Below, in pieces: positions 1 to 7,689 of a stretch of DNA of 7,689 nt (its first letter is position 1; the number at the start of each line of letters is the position of its first letter). The notes under the pieces are model-generated. The model was not told where the DNA came from and searched no databases. It saw only the letters and a program-made list of their open reading frames with translations. The position numbers and the translations under genes are program-made. Source of the stretch: Actinomycetota bacterium (lineage in GTDB: Bacteria > Actinomycetota > Actinomycetes > Actinomycetales > Microbacteriaceae); the NCBI GenBank assembly GCA_027728145.1, contig JAQBZV010000045.1:1-7689 (forward strand). Reading direction: 5' to 3'.

Positions 1-504
1 ACAGACTTGTTTCGCGGAATGCCGCTGATCATCGTCCTCTACATCGTCGGATTTGGCGTGCCAGGCCTCGGAGCTCTCCCCCGCATGCCCCTCGAGTTCT
101 GGGGCACTATTGCGCTCATCCTCACCTACTCCGCCTATGTGGCGGAGGTTTTTCGTGCCGGGATCGAGTCGGTCCACCCCTCCCAGCGGCTCGCAGCACG
201 GTCATTGGGCCTGGGCTATGGCAAAACACTGCGCTTGGTTGTTCTCCCTCAAGCCATCCGGAAAGTAACGCCGGCTCTCATGAACGATTTCATCGCCATG
301 CAAAAAGATGTGGGGTTGATTTCTGTTCTAGGAGCTGTCGATGCAGTCCGGGCCGCCCAAATCGAGACAGCGCAAGCTTTCAACTTCACCCCGTATGTCC
401 TCGCGGGGCTGCTCTTTGTGCTCTTGGCACTGCCGATGATTCGGCTAACGGATTGGTATTCCGCAAGGCTGCGCGCGAGAGAACAGGCGGGTTCGGTCGT
501 ATGA
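1..504 (+). CDS. Polar amino-acid ABC transporter permease, HisM/GlnP type (5' truncated)
   Basis: This is the C-terminal part of an inner-membrane permease that carries amino acids through the membrane with the ATPase encoded next to it. The reading frame is open from base 1 (Thr-Asp-Leu-Phe-Arg-Gly), and the LFRG-M-P segment matches the family's conserved LFRGTP stretch, so the start lies left of the window; the TTG at 7 is an internal Leu. Counting from that Leu, hydrophobic segments lie near residues 6-24 and 33-50, the EAA-type cytoplasmic loop that docks on the ATPase spans about 59-92 (LAARSLGLG ... LPQAIR), and a last membrane helix sits near 129-146. The loop is followed by QKDVGLISVLG where many relatives have KDTSL; I regard this as a subfamily mark. 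The stop overlaps the ATPase start as ATGA, showing one operon. The substrate cannot be told from this fragment. Confidence 0.93.
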   Translation, partial: TDLFRGMPLIIVLYIVGFGVPGLGALPRMPLEFWGTIALILTYSAYVAEVFRAGIESVHPSQRLAARSLGLGYGKTLRLVVLPQAIRKVTPALMNDFIAMQKDVGLISVLGAVDAVRAAQIETAQAFNFTPYVLAGLLFVLLALPMIRLTDWYSARLRAREQAGSVV

Positions 505-1244
505 CCGCAGTCCTGCGCCTGGAGAACATTCATAAAAGCTTTGGCGAGACCACTGTGCTCTCCGGCATCTCTCTCGATGTTGCCCACGGCGAAGTCGTCG
601 CCCTGATTGGGGCAAGTGGTTCAGGGAAATCAACACTTCTGCGCTGCGTCAACCTCTTGGAGCAAATCGACGATGGTCAGATATGGCTCAGTGGTGACGA
701 CATCTCCGATCCCCGAGTGAACCCTGACGCCATCCGGCAACGAATTGGGGTGGTGTTTCAACAGTTCAACCTGTTCCCCCACCTGTCTGTGCAACGAAAC
801 ATCACCCTTTCGCTGACGCATGTGTTCGGCATGTCCAAGACCGATGCCACGGCACGGGCCACAGAGCTACTCGAGCGCGTGGGCCTCGCGGAGAAAGCCC
901 TCTGGTACCCCGATCGACTTTCTGGGGGTCAGCAACAAAGGGTTGCTCTCGCCCGAGCCATTGCCTGCCAACCCGAGGTGCTCCTCCTCGATGAAATAAC
1001 GTCAGCCTTGGACCCCGAGCTCGTGGGCGAGGTACTCGAATTGGTTCGCTCTCTCAAGGAGGACGGCACCACCATTGTCATGGCGACCCACGAAATGGCA
1101 TTCGCCCGAGATGTTGCCGATCGCGTGTTTTTCCTCGACAAGGGACTTATCGCCGAGTCAGGGCCCGCTCAGGAGGTATTCGAGAACCCACGTGACGGCC
1201 GAACGAAAGCGTTTCTCCAGCGCTTCCGCGGCACTGAAATCTAG
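501..1244 (+). CDS. Polar amino-acid ABC transporter ATP-binding protein
   Basis: This 247-residue cytoplasmic ATPase powers amino-acid uptake through the permease just upstream. All ABC motifs are present in order: Walker [10 protein letters not shown] (37-45), Q-loop FQQFNLFPH (86-94, Gln87), signature LSGGQQQR (140-147), Walker B LLLDE (161-165), D-loop SALD (168-171) and switch His197. Length and the FNLFPH segment place it in the GlnQ/HisP family. After Walker B it reads [16 protein letters not shown] instead of the more usual DEPTSALDPE. I chose ATG 501 because it overlaps the permease stop (ATGA), is preceded by a purine-rich AGGCGGG, and puts the usual [10 protein letters not shown] beta strand at the N-terminus; an in-frame GTG at 453 would add 16 residues from inside the permease gene. 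The TAG stop shares bases with the argH stop on the other strand. An arginine or ornithine substrate is conceivable from the neighbours but unproven. Confidence 0.96.
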   Translation: MTAVLRLENIHKSFGETTVLSGISLDVAHGEVVALIGASGSGKSTLLRCVNLLEQIDDGQIWLSGDDISDPRVNPDAIRQRIGVVFQQFNLFPHLSVQRNITLSLTHVFGMSKTDATARATELLERVGLAEKALWYPDRLSGGQQQRVALARAIACQPEVLLLDEITSALDPELVGEVLELVRSLKEDGTTIVMATHEMAFARDVADRVFFLDKGLIAESGPAQEVFENPRDGRTKAFLQRFRGTEI

Positions 1245-2650
1245 GGCGTATCCAGAGCGTCAACAAGAGCGCCAAGCTCCGCACGCTGCTTCGCAACCTG
1301 CTCGGGTGCGGTCCCGCCCCGGCCAGATTTGGCCTGCAGTGACGCTTCCAGAGTCATGGCGGAGCGGACCTCGGGGGTGAGGTGAGGAGAAATCGAGGCC
1401 ATATCCTCATCGGAGGCCTCGTCGAGTTCGATGCCTCGTTCTTCGCAGTGCGCGACAAGTGCTCCCACGATTTCGTGGGCTTCCCGGAACGCAACCCCCT
1501 GACCCACCAGATAATCCGCCACATCGGTGGCGAGGGAGAACCCCGCCGTCGCGTTTCGCTCCATGGTGTCCAGATTGAATCTCAGCGACGCCACAAGCCC
1601 CGCCATAGCCGGCAGGACGACCAACAGTGTGTCCACCGAGTCAAACAGGGGTTCTTTGTCCTCTTGCAGATCGCGGTTATAGGCGAGGGGCAGGCCTTTG
1701 AGGGTGGTCAGTAAACCGGTGAGGTTTCCGACGAGTCGCCCGCTCTTTCCACGAGCAAGTTCCGCGATGTCCGGGTTCTTTTTCTGCGGCATCATCGAGG
1801 ACCCCGTGGCAAACGCATCATCCAGGCTCACGTAGGAGAACTCAGCGGAGGAGTAGATGATGATTTCTTCTGCGAGCCGGGACACATCAAGGCCAATCTG
1901 AGCGGTGATGTAGAGGAACTCGGCCACACCATCGCGCGAGGACGTCCCATCTAGCGAGTTAGGCGAGACGGAATCAAAACCTAGCTCCTGGGCAATGGTC
2001 TCGGGGTTGAGCCCTAGGCCGCCACCTGCAAGCGCACCGCCACCATAGGGAGAGACGTTGTTTCTGCGTGACCAGTCATCGATTCGCTGAATATCGCGAA
2101 TCAGCGGCCAGGCGTGAGCGAGAAGGTAGTGGGCCACTAAGACCGGTTGAGCGTGCTGGAAGTGGGTTCGACCCGGCATCGCCCGGTCCCCCACCTCCTC
2201 GGAGCGCTGCAGGAGAATCCGCACGCACTCCAGAAGGATGCTGCGCAACGCCCTGGCAGAATCCCGGGCATACATGCGCACAAAGGTGGCAATCTGATCG
2301 TTGCGGCTTCGGCCCGCACGCAACGAACCTCCCAGAGTTTCTCCTACCCGCTCGATAAGAATTCGCTCGAGCGCGCCGTGGACGTCCTCATCGGATTCCC
2401 GAGGGTGGATGCGATCCCCCAGGTAGTCCTCGCGGATGGTGTCCAGAGCGGCAAGAATGGTGTCGAGGTCTCGATGCCGCAGGTGACCAGCCTGGGCCAG
2501 GGCTCGTGCATGGGCCGCTGTGGCATCCAAGTCATAGGGAACGAGGCGCCAATCAAAATGGGTGGACTTACTCAGCCGCTGCAGCACGTAGTCAGGGCCT
2601 GAGGAAAAACGACCACCCCAGAGGGCGCCCTCTCCCGTTTGGCCTGCCAC
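1241..2650 (-). CDS. argH: Argininosuccinate lyase
   Basis: ArgH splits argininosuccinate into arginine and fumarate, the last step of arginine synthesis, in the cytoplasm as a homotetramer. Family motifs in order (469-residue numbering): N-terminal ALWGGRF (9-15), [10 protein letters not shown] (87-96), RAGRSRND (111-118), [10 protein letters not shown] with the catalytic-region His (about 160-169), and the fumarase/aspartase signature [12 protein letters not shown] (283-294) carrying the mobile-loop Ser. I chose GTG 2650: it lies 8 bases after the argG stop, with AAGGAAAG 11 bases upstream. The frame stays open to a GTG at 2707, but that adds 19 unconserved residues overlapping the argG end and skips this ribosome binding site. 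It is the last gene of the cluster. Its TAG stop overlaps the TAG of the convergent ABC ATPase within one CTAG. No damage is seen. Confidence 0.96.
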   Translation of the reverse strand: MAGQTGEGALWGGRFSSGPDYVLQRLSKSTHFDWRLVPYDLDATAAHARALAQAGHLRHRDLDTILAALDTIREDYLGDRIHPRESDEDVHGALERILIERVGETLGGSLRAGRSRNDQIATFVRMYARDSARALRSILLECVRILLQRSEEVGDRAMPGRTHFQHAQPVLVAHYLLAHAWPLIRDIQRIDDWSRRNNVSPYGGGALAGGGLGLNPETIAQELGFDSVSPNSLDGTSSRDGVAEFLYITAQIGLDVSRLAEEIIIYSSAEFSYVSLDDAFATGSSMMPQKKNPDIAELARGKSGRLVGNLTGLLTTLKGLPLAYNRDLQEDKEPLFDSVDTLLVVLPAMAGLVASLRFNLDTMERNATAGFSLATDVADYLVGQGVAFREAHEIVGALVAHCEERGIELDEASDEDMASISPHLTPEVRSAMTLEASLQAKSGRGGTAPEQVAKQRAELGALVDALDTP

Positions 2651-2658
2651 GATTACCG

Positions 2659-3855
2659 CTACTTTCCTTGGTTCCGCTTCGCAGAAATCTTGCTCGGCAG
2701 CGACCACAGCTCAATGAAGCCCTTTGCGTGGGACTGATCAAAAGTGTCACCCGTGTCATAGGTGGCGAGGTCAAAGTCATAGAGGCTTTCCGGTGATTTA
2801 CGGCCGGTAACCATGGCGACACCGGAGTGCAGGCGCACCCGAACCTCCCCAGAGACATGCTCTTGGGTGTGATCCATGAACGCATCGAGGCTGTGCTTGA
2901 GCTCCGAGAACCACAGACCGTCATAGATCAGGTTCGCCCAATCAGCTTCCACTTTCCTCTTGTAACGGCCGAGATCGCGCTCCAGAACCAGGTTCTCGAG
3001 TTCCTCGTGGGCGTTGATGAGAGTCTGAGCCCCGGGCACCTCATAGACCTCCCGGGATTTGATTCCCACAAGTCGGTCTTCGATGATGTCGACCCGGCCC
3101 ACGCCGTGGGCTCCGGCACGAGTGTTGAGAACCTGGATGGCCTCCAGAGGCGTCACCGGGGCGCCATCGATAGCGACCGGAATTCCGCGATCAAAGGTGA
3201 TGGTGACGTCCTCGGCAGGAAGACCCTTCGCGGGATCGTCGGTGTACTCCCAGACATCATCACCGGGGGCATTCCACGGGTCTTCCAGTGCTCCGGTCTC
3301 CACGGTGCGACCCCAGACGTTCTTGTCCACGGAGTAGGGATTCTTCTTGCTCTGTTTGATCGGCAAACCGTGCTCTTCGGCATAGATGATGGCTTTGTCG
3401 CGAGTTAGCGCAAGGTCACGAATCGGCGCAATGCTGGTGAGCGATGGGGCAAGAGCTGCCACCGCTGCTTCAAAGCGGACCTGGTCATTGCCCTTACCGG
3501 TGCAGCCGTGGGACACCGTGTCCGCACCCAACTCGAGCGCAACCCTGGCCAAATGCTTGGCAATGACGGGCCTGGACAGCGCTGACACCAGCGGGTAGCG
3601 CTTTTGATACAGCGCGTTGGCTTTGAGTGCTGGCATCACAAAATCGTTGGCGAACTCATCTCGCGCATCGACAACAATGGCCTCCACCGCACCGCAGTCC
3701 AGGGCGCGCTGGCGGATGTCGTCCATGTCCTCGCCACCCTGACCCACGTCCACAGCAAGCGCGATGACCTCTTTACCGGTGGCGTCTTTCAGCCAGCCGA
3801 TACCCACGGAGGTGTCAAGACCGCCGGAATACGCAAGAACAACACGATCAGACAA
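2659..3855 (-). CDS. argG: Argininosuccinate synthase
   Basis: ArgG joins citrulline and aspartate, using ATP, to form argininosuccinate, the substrate of ArgH encoded next to it. At 398 residues it has normal family length. The N-terminal PP-loop ATP pyrophosphatase motif SGGLDTS is at 10-16, the citrulline/aspartate-binding block [14 protein letters not shown] at 116-129, and a WGRTVE segment follows further on. The start is a TTG (3855): the frame upstream reaches a TAG at 3891-3889 without any ATG or GTG, and a good AGAAAGAAG lies 8 bases before the TTG, leaving only three residues before the conserved VVLAYSGG. A 73-bp gap separates it from argF, the largest gap in the window, so argGH may have its own promoter. 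argH follows after 8 bases. Identity is certain; the start is well supported. Confidence 0.97.
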   Translation of the reverse strand: MSDRVVLAYSGGLDTSVGIGWLKDATGKEVIALAVDVGQGGEDMDDIRQRALDCGAVEAIVVDARDEFANDFVMPALKANALYQKRYPLVSALSRPVIAKHLARVALELGADTVSHGCTGKGNDQVRFEAAVAALAPSLTSIAPIRDLALTRDKAIIYAEEHGLPIKQSKKNPYSVDKNVWGRTVETGALEDPWNAPGDDVWEYTDDPAKGLPAEDVTITFDRGIPVAIDGAPVTPLEAIQVLNTRAGAHGVGRVDIIEDRLVGIKSREVYEVPGAQTLINAHEELENLVLERDLGRYKRKVEADWANLIYDGLWFSELKHSLDAFMDHTQEHVSGEVRVRLHSGVAMVTGRKSPESLYDFDLATYDTGDTFDQSHAKGFIELWSLPSKISAKRNQGK

Positions 3856-3928
3856 CGAGGACGCTTCTTTCTGCCACGAGCATGGCCGCTAGGGGTTGAG
3901 GGCTCAGTCTACTGGGGTGCACCGTGCG
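3856..3928 (-). promoter_or_regulatory. argF-argG intergenic region, possible weak argGH promoter
   Basis: This 73-bp gap is the only sizeable noncoding stretch in the window. It holds the argG ribosome binding site (AAAGAAG, 3870-3864). It also has a TAGACT at 3911-3906 on the - strand that could serve as a -10 box, which would give a leader of roughly 45 bases. No convincing -35 element stands 16-18 bases upstream of it. There is no strong hairpin with a T run, so I do not call a terminator. A GGTGCACC palindrome (3916-3923) and a 4-bp inverted repeat GCCA/TGGC (3873-3886) are too short to name as operators. In many actinobacteria argR occupies this place; no argR remnant is visible. Confidence 0.2.
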
Positions 3929-4852
3929 CTAAGCCCGTTGCAGAAGCCACACCAGGAGCGCCTTCTGGGCATGAAGTCGGTTCTCCGACTCATCCCAAAT
4001 CACGCTCTGGGGGCCATCAATGACCTCGGGCGCGACCTCAAATCCTCGGTCAGCTGGCAGGCAGTGCAAAAAGATTGCTGCCGAATCAGCCTGAGCCATG
4101 GCTGAAGAATCGACTTGATAGTGACCAAAGGTCGCTACCCGTTCGGCTTTCTCGGCTTCTTTACCCATCGACACCCAGGTGTCTGTCACCACCGCGTCAG
4201 CTCCCGCGAGAGCTACGCCAGGCTCTGCAGTAACCATCACTGAACCACCGGTCGCCTCGGCAATGGCTCTCGCATCGCCCACGACACTCTGTGCGGGGGA
4301 GAATTCCTTGGGGCAGGCAATGCGGACGTGCATTCCCGCGGTGGCTCCGGCGAGCAGGTAGCTCTGGGCCATGTTGGAGCCACCATCGCCGAGGAAGGCA
4401 ACGCTCAACCCCGCCAAGGATCCTTTGTGCTCGCGGATTGTCAACAAGTCCGCGAGGAGTTGACACGGGTGAAAATCATCACTGAGTGCGTTGACCACAG
4501 GAACGGTAGTGCCTTTGGCCATCTCTTCGAGACCGTCCTGCCCGTAAGTGCGCCAGACAATAGCCGCCACCATCCGCTCGAGCACCCGAGCCGTATCTGA
4601 CGGGGTTTCTTTACCACCCAGCTGCGAGTTGGCGGTCGAAATAATCAGCGGTTGGCCACCCAAGTCGGCAATCCCCACCGCAAAGGACACTCGTGTCCGG
4701 GTGGAGGACTTATCAAAGATGACGGCAACGGTCTGGGGTCCGGCGAGGGGGCGCTCGCCCCATCGATCGGACTTCATCGACTCTGCGAGATCGAGGATTT
4801 CCTGCTGCTCCGCAGGCGTGATGTCATCATCACGGAGAAAATGCCTCGTCAT
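3929..4852 (-). CDS. argF: Ornithine carbamoyltransferase
   Basis: ArgF transfers the carbamoyl group of carbamoyl phosphate to ornithine, giving citrulline for ArgG. The 307-residue protein has the expected two-domain layout. Carbamoyl-phosphate contacts are STRTR (50-54) and HPCQ (128-131). The GGKE segment (79-82) is the following loop of the first domain. Ornithine contacts are DTWVSMG (223-229), the family's SMG loop, and HCLPADR (262-268) with the catalytic Cys263. The SMG loop and HCLP mark it as an ornithine rather than aspartate or acetylornithine enzyme. Many relatives have His, Tyr or Phe where this one has Asp267. The ATG overlaps the argB stop as ATGA, with AGAGG 10 bases upstream (4867-4863), implying coupled translation. 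In the common actinobacterial order argD would lie between argB and argF; here nothing does. An anabolic role is inferred from the cluster. Confidence 0.96.
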   Translation of the reverse strand: MTRHFLRDDDITPAEQQEILDLAESMKSDRWGERPLAGPQTVAVIFDKSSTRTRVSFAVGIADLGGQPLIISTANSQLGGKETPSDTARVLERMVAAIVWRTYGQDGLEEMAKGTTVPVVNALSDDFHPCQLLADLLTIREHKGSLAGLSVAFLGDGGSNMAQSYLLAGATAGMHVRIACPKEFSPAQSVVGDARAIAEATGGSVMVTAEPGVALAGADAVVTDTWVSMGKEAEKAERVATFGHYQVDSSAMAQADSAAIFLHCLPADRGFEVAPEVIDGPQSVIWDESENRLHAQKALLVWLLQRA

Positions 4853-5742
4853 GATGCCACGACCTCTGTTCCAATTCCCGACGTGGTGAACGCCTCCAAC
4901 AACAGTGAATGGGCCAGTCTGCCATCAATGATGGCCGCTTTGGGAACACCGCCGGCGACGGCGTCGAGACAGGCTGACATTTTGGGAATCATCCCGCTCT
5001 CCAAACTCGGCAGAAGCTCGGCCAACTCGCTGACAGTAATGGTCGAGATCAGAGAATCCGTGGCCGGCCAGTTCGCATAAAGACCGGCAACGTCGGTCAA
5101 CAGCACGAGCTTTTCTGCTCCCAAAGCCACAGCCAATGCTGCCGCCGCGGCATCGGCATTGACGTTCAGTAGGCCGGTGCCATCCCGGTTGGGGGCAATG
5201 GAGGAGATCACGGGGATTTTTCCGCCCTCCAGCAACCTGAGAATCTCGCGGGGGTTGACCTTCACCACCTCACCGACATGACCTAGGTCGACCTCCACGC
5301 CGTCCACCACAGCGCCGCGTCTATCCGCCACGAACAAGCCATCATCTTCACCGTTGAGCACCACGGCCAAATCGCTGTGGTGGTTGATGCGACGCTGCAG
5401 ATCAGCGCCAATTTCGTCGCGGAGGACGTCTCGAATCACGGGGATGGCCTCGGTGGAGGTGACCCGGTAACCACCCTGGAATTCAGACGCTATTCCTTTA
5501 TCGCCGAGCGCTCGGGAGATCTGTGGTCCACCACCGTGAACCACGACAGGTTTCACCCCGACAGTGGCAAGAAAGACCATGTCATCGGCGAAGGCGTCCA
5601 GAAGTGTGTCCTCCACCATGGCATTGCCACCCAGTTTGATCACGAAGATGCTGCCCTGGAAACGACGAATCCAGGGCAGGGCCTCGGTCAGGGTTCCCGC
5701 TTTGATGAAGGCGTCCTCGTGGGACACGGCTGTGGTGTCCAT
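4849..5742 (-). CDS. argB: Acetylglutamate kinase
   Basis: ArgB phosphorylates N-acetylglutamate with ATP, making the substrate of ArgC. The 297-residue amino-acid-kinase fold shows KLGGNAM (36-42) for the ATP phosphates, HGGGPQI (69-75) and YRVTS (93-97) for N-acetylglutamate, NVNADAAAA (194-202) in the active site, LLTDVAGLY (215-223), and SGMIPKM with the ATP-contacting Lys255. The roughly 30-residue N-terminal extension before the first strand, together with the C-terminal HSLLLEAF...GIGTEV, resembles the hexameric, arginine-inhibited branch of the family, so feedback control by arginine is likely but inferred. The ATG lies 2 bases after the argJ stop; the upstream ribosome binding site is weak (only a short GAG), which suggests translation is coupled to argJ. 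The stop overlaps the argF start. Confidence 0.96.
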   Translation of the reverse strand: MDTTAVSHEDAFIKAGTLTEALPWIRRFQGSIFVIKLGGNAMVEDTLLDAFADDMVFLATVGVKPVVVHGGGPQISRALGDKGIASEFQGGYRVTSTEAIPVIRDVLRDEIGADLQRRINHHSDLAVVLNGEDDGLFVADRRGAVVDGVEVDLGHVGEVVKVNPREILRLLEGGKIPVISSIAPNRDGTGLLNVNADAAAAALAVALGAEKLVLLTDVAGLYANWPATDSLISTITVSELAELLPSLESGMIPKMSACLDAVAGGVPKAAIIDGRLAHSLLLEAFTTSGIGTEVVAS

Positions 5743-5744
5743 GG

Positions 5745-6917
5745 CTAACTCGAGTAGGCGCTGTTCTCGTGGACATAGTCGTGGGTGAGGTCGTTGGTCC
5801 AGATCGTCGCCGACTCTCCCCCAGCGTTGAGCTCCAGCAGAAGGTGGGTTGCTCGGGGAGTCAGGTCAACCTCACTCCGCGGGCGGTCTGGATGACCCTG
5901 GTGACACACCCGAATCCCATTCATGGAAACATCCACGGCAAAGGGATCAAAGTCTGCCTCGACGGTGCCAATCGCCGCCAGAACGCGTCCCCAATTGGGG
6001 TCATTCCCGAAAACAGCAGCTTTGAAGAGGTTATTTCTCGCAACAGAGCGTCCCACCGCAACAGCGTCATCCTCACTGGCAGCACCTCGAACTTCGATGG
6101 TGATGTCGTGGGACGCCCCTTCGGCGTCTCTCAACAGTTGTCCCGCCAACTCTGCACACAGCCCTGTCAATGAATCCTGGAATGCTTCCAGCTCGGGAGC
6201 GATCCCACTGGCTCCGGAGGCCATCAGGGTGACCTGATCGTTGGTGGACATACATCCATCAGAGTCCAACCGATCAAAGGTCACGCTGGTGGCGGCGCGA
6301 AGCGCCGCATCGAGGTCCCGAGCTGGCAACAGGGCGTCGGTAGTAATGACAACCAGCATGGTGGCAAGCCCGGGTGCCAGCATTCCGGCACCTTTGGCCA
6401 TTCCGCCGAGCGTGATATCGCCCTCGGGTGTCGAGAGGGTGGTGTGCGCCATTTTCGGCACCGAGTCCGTGGTCATAATGGCCCTGGCAGATTCTTCACC
6501 TGATTCAGGCGAGTCATCGCGCCTAGCGAGCGCTAACTCAAGACCGTGGAGCAGGGCTCCCGCCGGAAGCAGTTCCCCAATCAAACCGGTGGAGCACACC
6601 TGAATTTCGGTGGCTCCCACATCACCCAGAAGACTCGCCGCCTTTTCCGCGGTGGCGTGGGTGAGCTGGAAACCCTCGGGACCGGTGAAGCAATTAGCTC
6701 CCCCCGAGTTCAACACAATGCCTCGAATGACTCCCGAGGAAATAGCCTGCTCTGACCACAGAATGGGATGAGCCCTCGCCCGATTCCGAGTAAAGACGGC
6801 TGCACCAGCAAAAGTGGGACCCTCATTCACCACGACGGTCAGGTCTAGCCCTTCCGAAGAACTCAAGCCCGCGTCCACGCTGCCCGCTGTAAAACCCGCT
6901 GCGGCTGTCACACTCAC
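5745..6917 (-). CDS. argJ: Glutamate N-acetyltransferase / ornithine acetyltransferase
   Basis: ArgJ moves the acetyl group from N-acetylornithine to glutamate, releasing ornithine and recycling the acetyl group; bifunctional members also acetylate glutamate with acetyl-CoA. This 390-residue protein is made as a precursor that cuts itself just before a Thr: here the site is LATML with Thr186 as the presumed nucleophile, preceded by GGMAKGAGM (171-179). The oxyanion segment is CSTGLIG (108-114). Near the C-terminus are FGNDPNWGR and the nearly invariant final [14 protein letters not shown]. The start is GTG 6917, which overlaps the argC stop as GTGA and has CGGAG 7 bases upstream. With no argE or argA in the cluster, ArgJ would be expected to drive the acetyl cycle. 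Whether it is mono- or bifunctional cannot be told from sequence by eye. Confidence 0.96.
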   Translation of the reverse strand: MSVTAAAGFTAGSVDAGLSSSEGLDLTVVVNEGPTFAGAAVFTRNRARAHPILWSEQAISSGVIRGIVLNSGGANCFTGPEGFQLTHATAEKAASLLGDVGATEIQVCSTGLIGELLPAGALLHGLELALARRDDSPESGEESARAIMTTDSVPKMAHTTLSTPEGDITLGGMAKGAGMLAPGLATMLVVITTDALLPARDLDAALRAATSVTFDRLDSDGCMSTNDQVTLMASGASGIAPELEAFQDSLTGLCAELAGQLLRDAEGASHDITIEVRGAASEDDAVAVGRSVARNNLFKAAVFGNDPNWGRVLAAIGTVEADFDPFAVDVSMNGIRVCHQGHPDRPRSEVDLTPRATHLLLELNAGGESATIWTNDLTHDYVHENSAYSS

Positions 6918-7689
6918 GGTGCTACTCCGTTGCGAGTAAGGCCCAGCGTCTCCTCGAAGCCCAGCGCAAGGTTCAGCGACTGGAGCGCAGCCCCCGCGGT
7001 CCCTTTGACCAGGTTGTCAATCGCTGAGATCACGATGACGCGGTTCACGCTCTCGTCAACGGCCACCCCGAGGTGAACCTGGTTGCTGCCCACCACATCG
7101 CCGGTTCGCGGAAACTGCCCCAGAGGCAACACGGTCACGAAAGGTTCCGTGGCGTAGGCATCCTGAAGCTCGCGGTGGATGTCTGTGGCGCTGTGGCTCG
7201 AGAGCCGAAGGCCACTGCAGGTGGCAAGAATTCCGCGGGACATGGGCACCAGCACCGGTGTCATGGAGAGGGTGACGTCGTGACCGGTGGAGGTGCGCAG
7301 GTTCTGTCGAATTTCGGGGATGTGTCGATGTATTCCACCGACTGCATACGGGTTGGCGGAGCCTTGGAGTTCGGAACCCATGAGGTCGGACCTAGGTGTC
7401 TTGCCGGCACCAGAGGACCCCACCGCCAGAACAGCACTCAGGTCCTGAGCGGCAATAATCCCCCGGGATATCAGCGGAACAAGCGCCAAGGTGATGGCGG
7501 TGGCGTTGCAGCCAGGCGCTGCGAGAGTGGTGGCTCCCTGGATCAGCTCGCGCGATGACGGTCCGCTTAGTCGAGGCAGCTCCGGCATGGCATAGGTGAA
7601 CGGGGCGTAGTGGGTTCCACCGTAAAAGGCGTCCCAGTCCGCGGGGTCCTCCAACCGGCGATCCGCCCCCAAGTCCACCAAGATTTTTT
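6914..7689 (-). CDS. argC: N-acetyl-gamma-glutamyl-phosphate reductase (5' truncated)
   Basis: ArgC reduces N-acetylglutamyl phosphate (from ArgB) to the semialdehyde with NADPH. The visible 257 residues are the C-terminal three quarters; the frame is open to the window edge and enters at Lys-Ile-Leu-Val-Asp-Leu-Gly-Ala-Asp, the family's VDLGADxRL segment, so roughly 90 residues including the NADP-binding Rossmann start are missing. The TTG at 7681 is an internal Leu, not a start. The catalytic Cys lies in PGCNATA (codon 7510-7508); SSGAGKTP and the substrate-binding GGIHRHIPEI follow. The C-terminus is complete. Its TGA stop overlaps the argJ GTG start. It is the first gene of the visible cluster, so any promoter and arginine-responsive operator probably lies outside the window. 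Confidence 0.96.
   Translation of the reverse strand, partial: KILVDLGADRRLEDPADWDAFYGGTHYAPFTYAMPELPRLSGPSSRELIQGATTLAAPGCNATAITLALVPLISRGIIAAQDLSAVLAVGSSGAGKTPRSDLMGSELQGSANPYAVGGIHRHIPEIRQNLRTSTGHDVTLSMTPVLVPMSRGILATCSGLRLSSHSATDIHRELQDAYATEPFVTVLPLGQFPRTGDVVGSNQVHLGVAVDESVNRVIVISAIDNLVKGTAGAALQSLNLALGFEETLGLTRNGVAP

Noticed and set aside
453..500. Longer ABC ATPase starting at GTG 453
   Set aside because: The extra residues come from the permease coding region; ATG 501 gives the family-typical N-terminus and an ATGA overlap.
1207..1225. Inverted repeat AAGCG/CGCTT as a terminator for the ABC operon
   Set aside because: The stem is only 5 bp with a 9-nt loop and no T run, and it lies inside the coding sequence; it is too weak to call.
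2651..2707. Longer argH starting at GTG 2707
   Set aside because: It would add 19 unconserved residues overlapping the argG end and would leave the AAGGAAAG site before GTG 2650 unused.
2827..3408. Long + strand open frame (193 codons) antisense to argG
   Set aside because: It lies wholly inside a highly conserved argG. Its translation shows no family motif, and such shadow frames are expected in GC-rich coding DNA.
3873..3886. Short inverted repeat GCCA/TGGC upstream of argG as an operator or attenuator
   Set aside because: Four base pairs with a 6-nt loop are expected by chance, and no competing hairpin or leader peptide was found.
7684..7689. T run at the window end as a terminator tail
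   Set aside because: On the coding strand it is an A run encoding Lys-Ile within argC, and no hairpin is next to it.

Overview
The window looks like a high-GC actinobacterial chromosome segment, most likely from the Microbacteriaceae or a close relative. This is inferred from roughly 58-60% GC by eye, the actinobacterial arg gene order, very tight gene packing, and residues such as the ArgJ C-terminus [14 protein letters not shown] and the ArgC active-site PGCNATA. A small-genome aquatic member would fit the compact spacing, but the genus cannot be fixed from this sequence alone.

Left part, + strand (1-1244): the 3' portion of a polar amino-acid ABC transporter permease (1-504, cut by the window edge), then its ATPase (501-1244). 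The two overlap by ATGA. The remainder of this transporter, probably the solute-binding protein and the permease start, lies to the left of the window.

Right part, - strand (1241-7689): an arginine biosynthesis cluster read right to left as argC (5' end cut off), argJ, argB, argF, [73-bp gap], argG, argH. Together these cover N-acetylation/deacetylation recycling (ArgJ), N-acetylglutamate phosphorylation (ArgB), reduction to the semialdehyde (ArgC), carbamoylation of ornithine (ArgF), and the two argininosuccinate steps (ArgG, ArgH). The junctions argC/argJ (GTGA), argJ/argB (2-nt gap), argB/argF (ATGA) and argG/argH (8-nt gap) suggest one translationally coupled mRNA, perhaps with a second start before argG.

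Two members of the common actinobacterial order argCJBDFRGH are absent: argD (acetylornithine aminotransferase) between argB and argF, and argR (arginine repressor) between argF and argG. The two convergent units meet at a single CTAG, whose palindrome supplies TAG stops to both strands, so there is no intergenic space for a terminator.

All full-length genes look intact. I found no RNA gene, mobile element, CRISPR array or convincing long repeat. I see no sign of a new biological system; the points worth checking concern the gene content and junctions of an otherwise ordinary arginine cluster.
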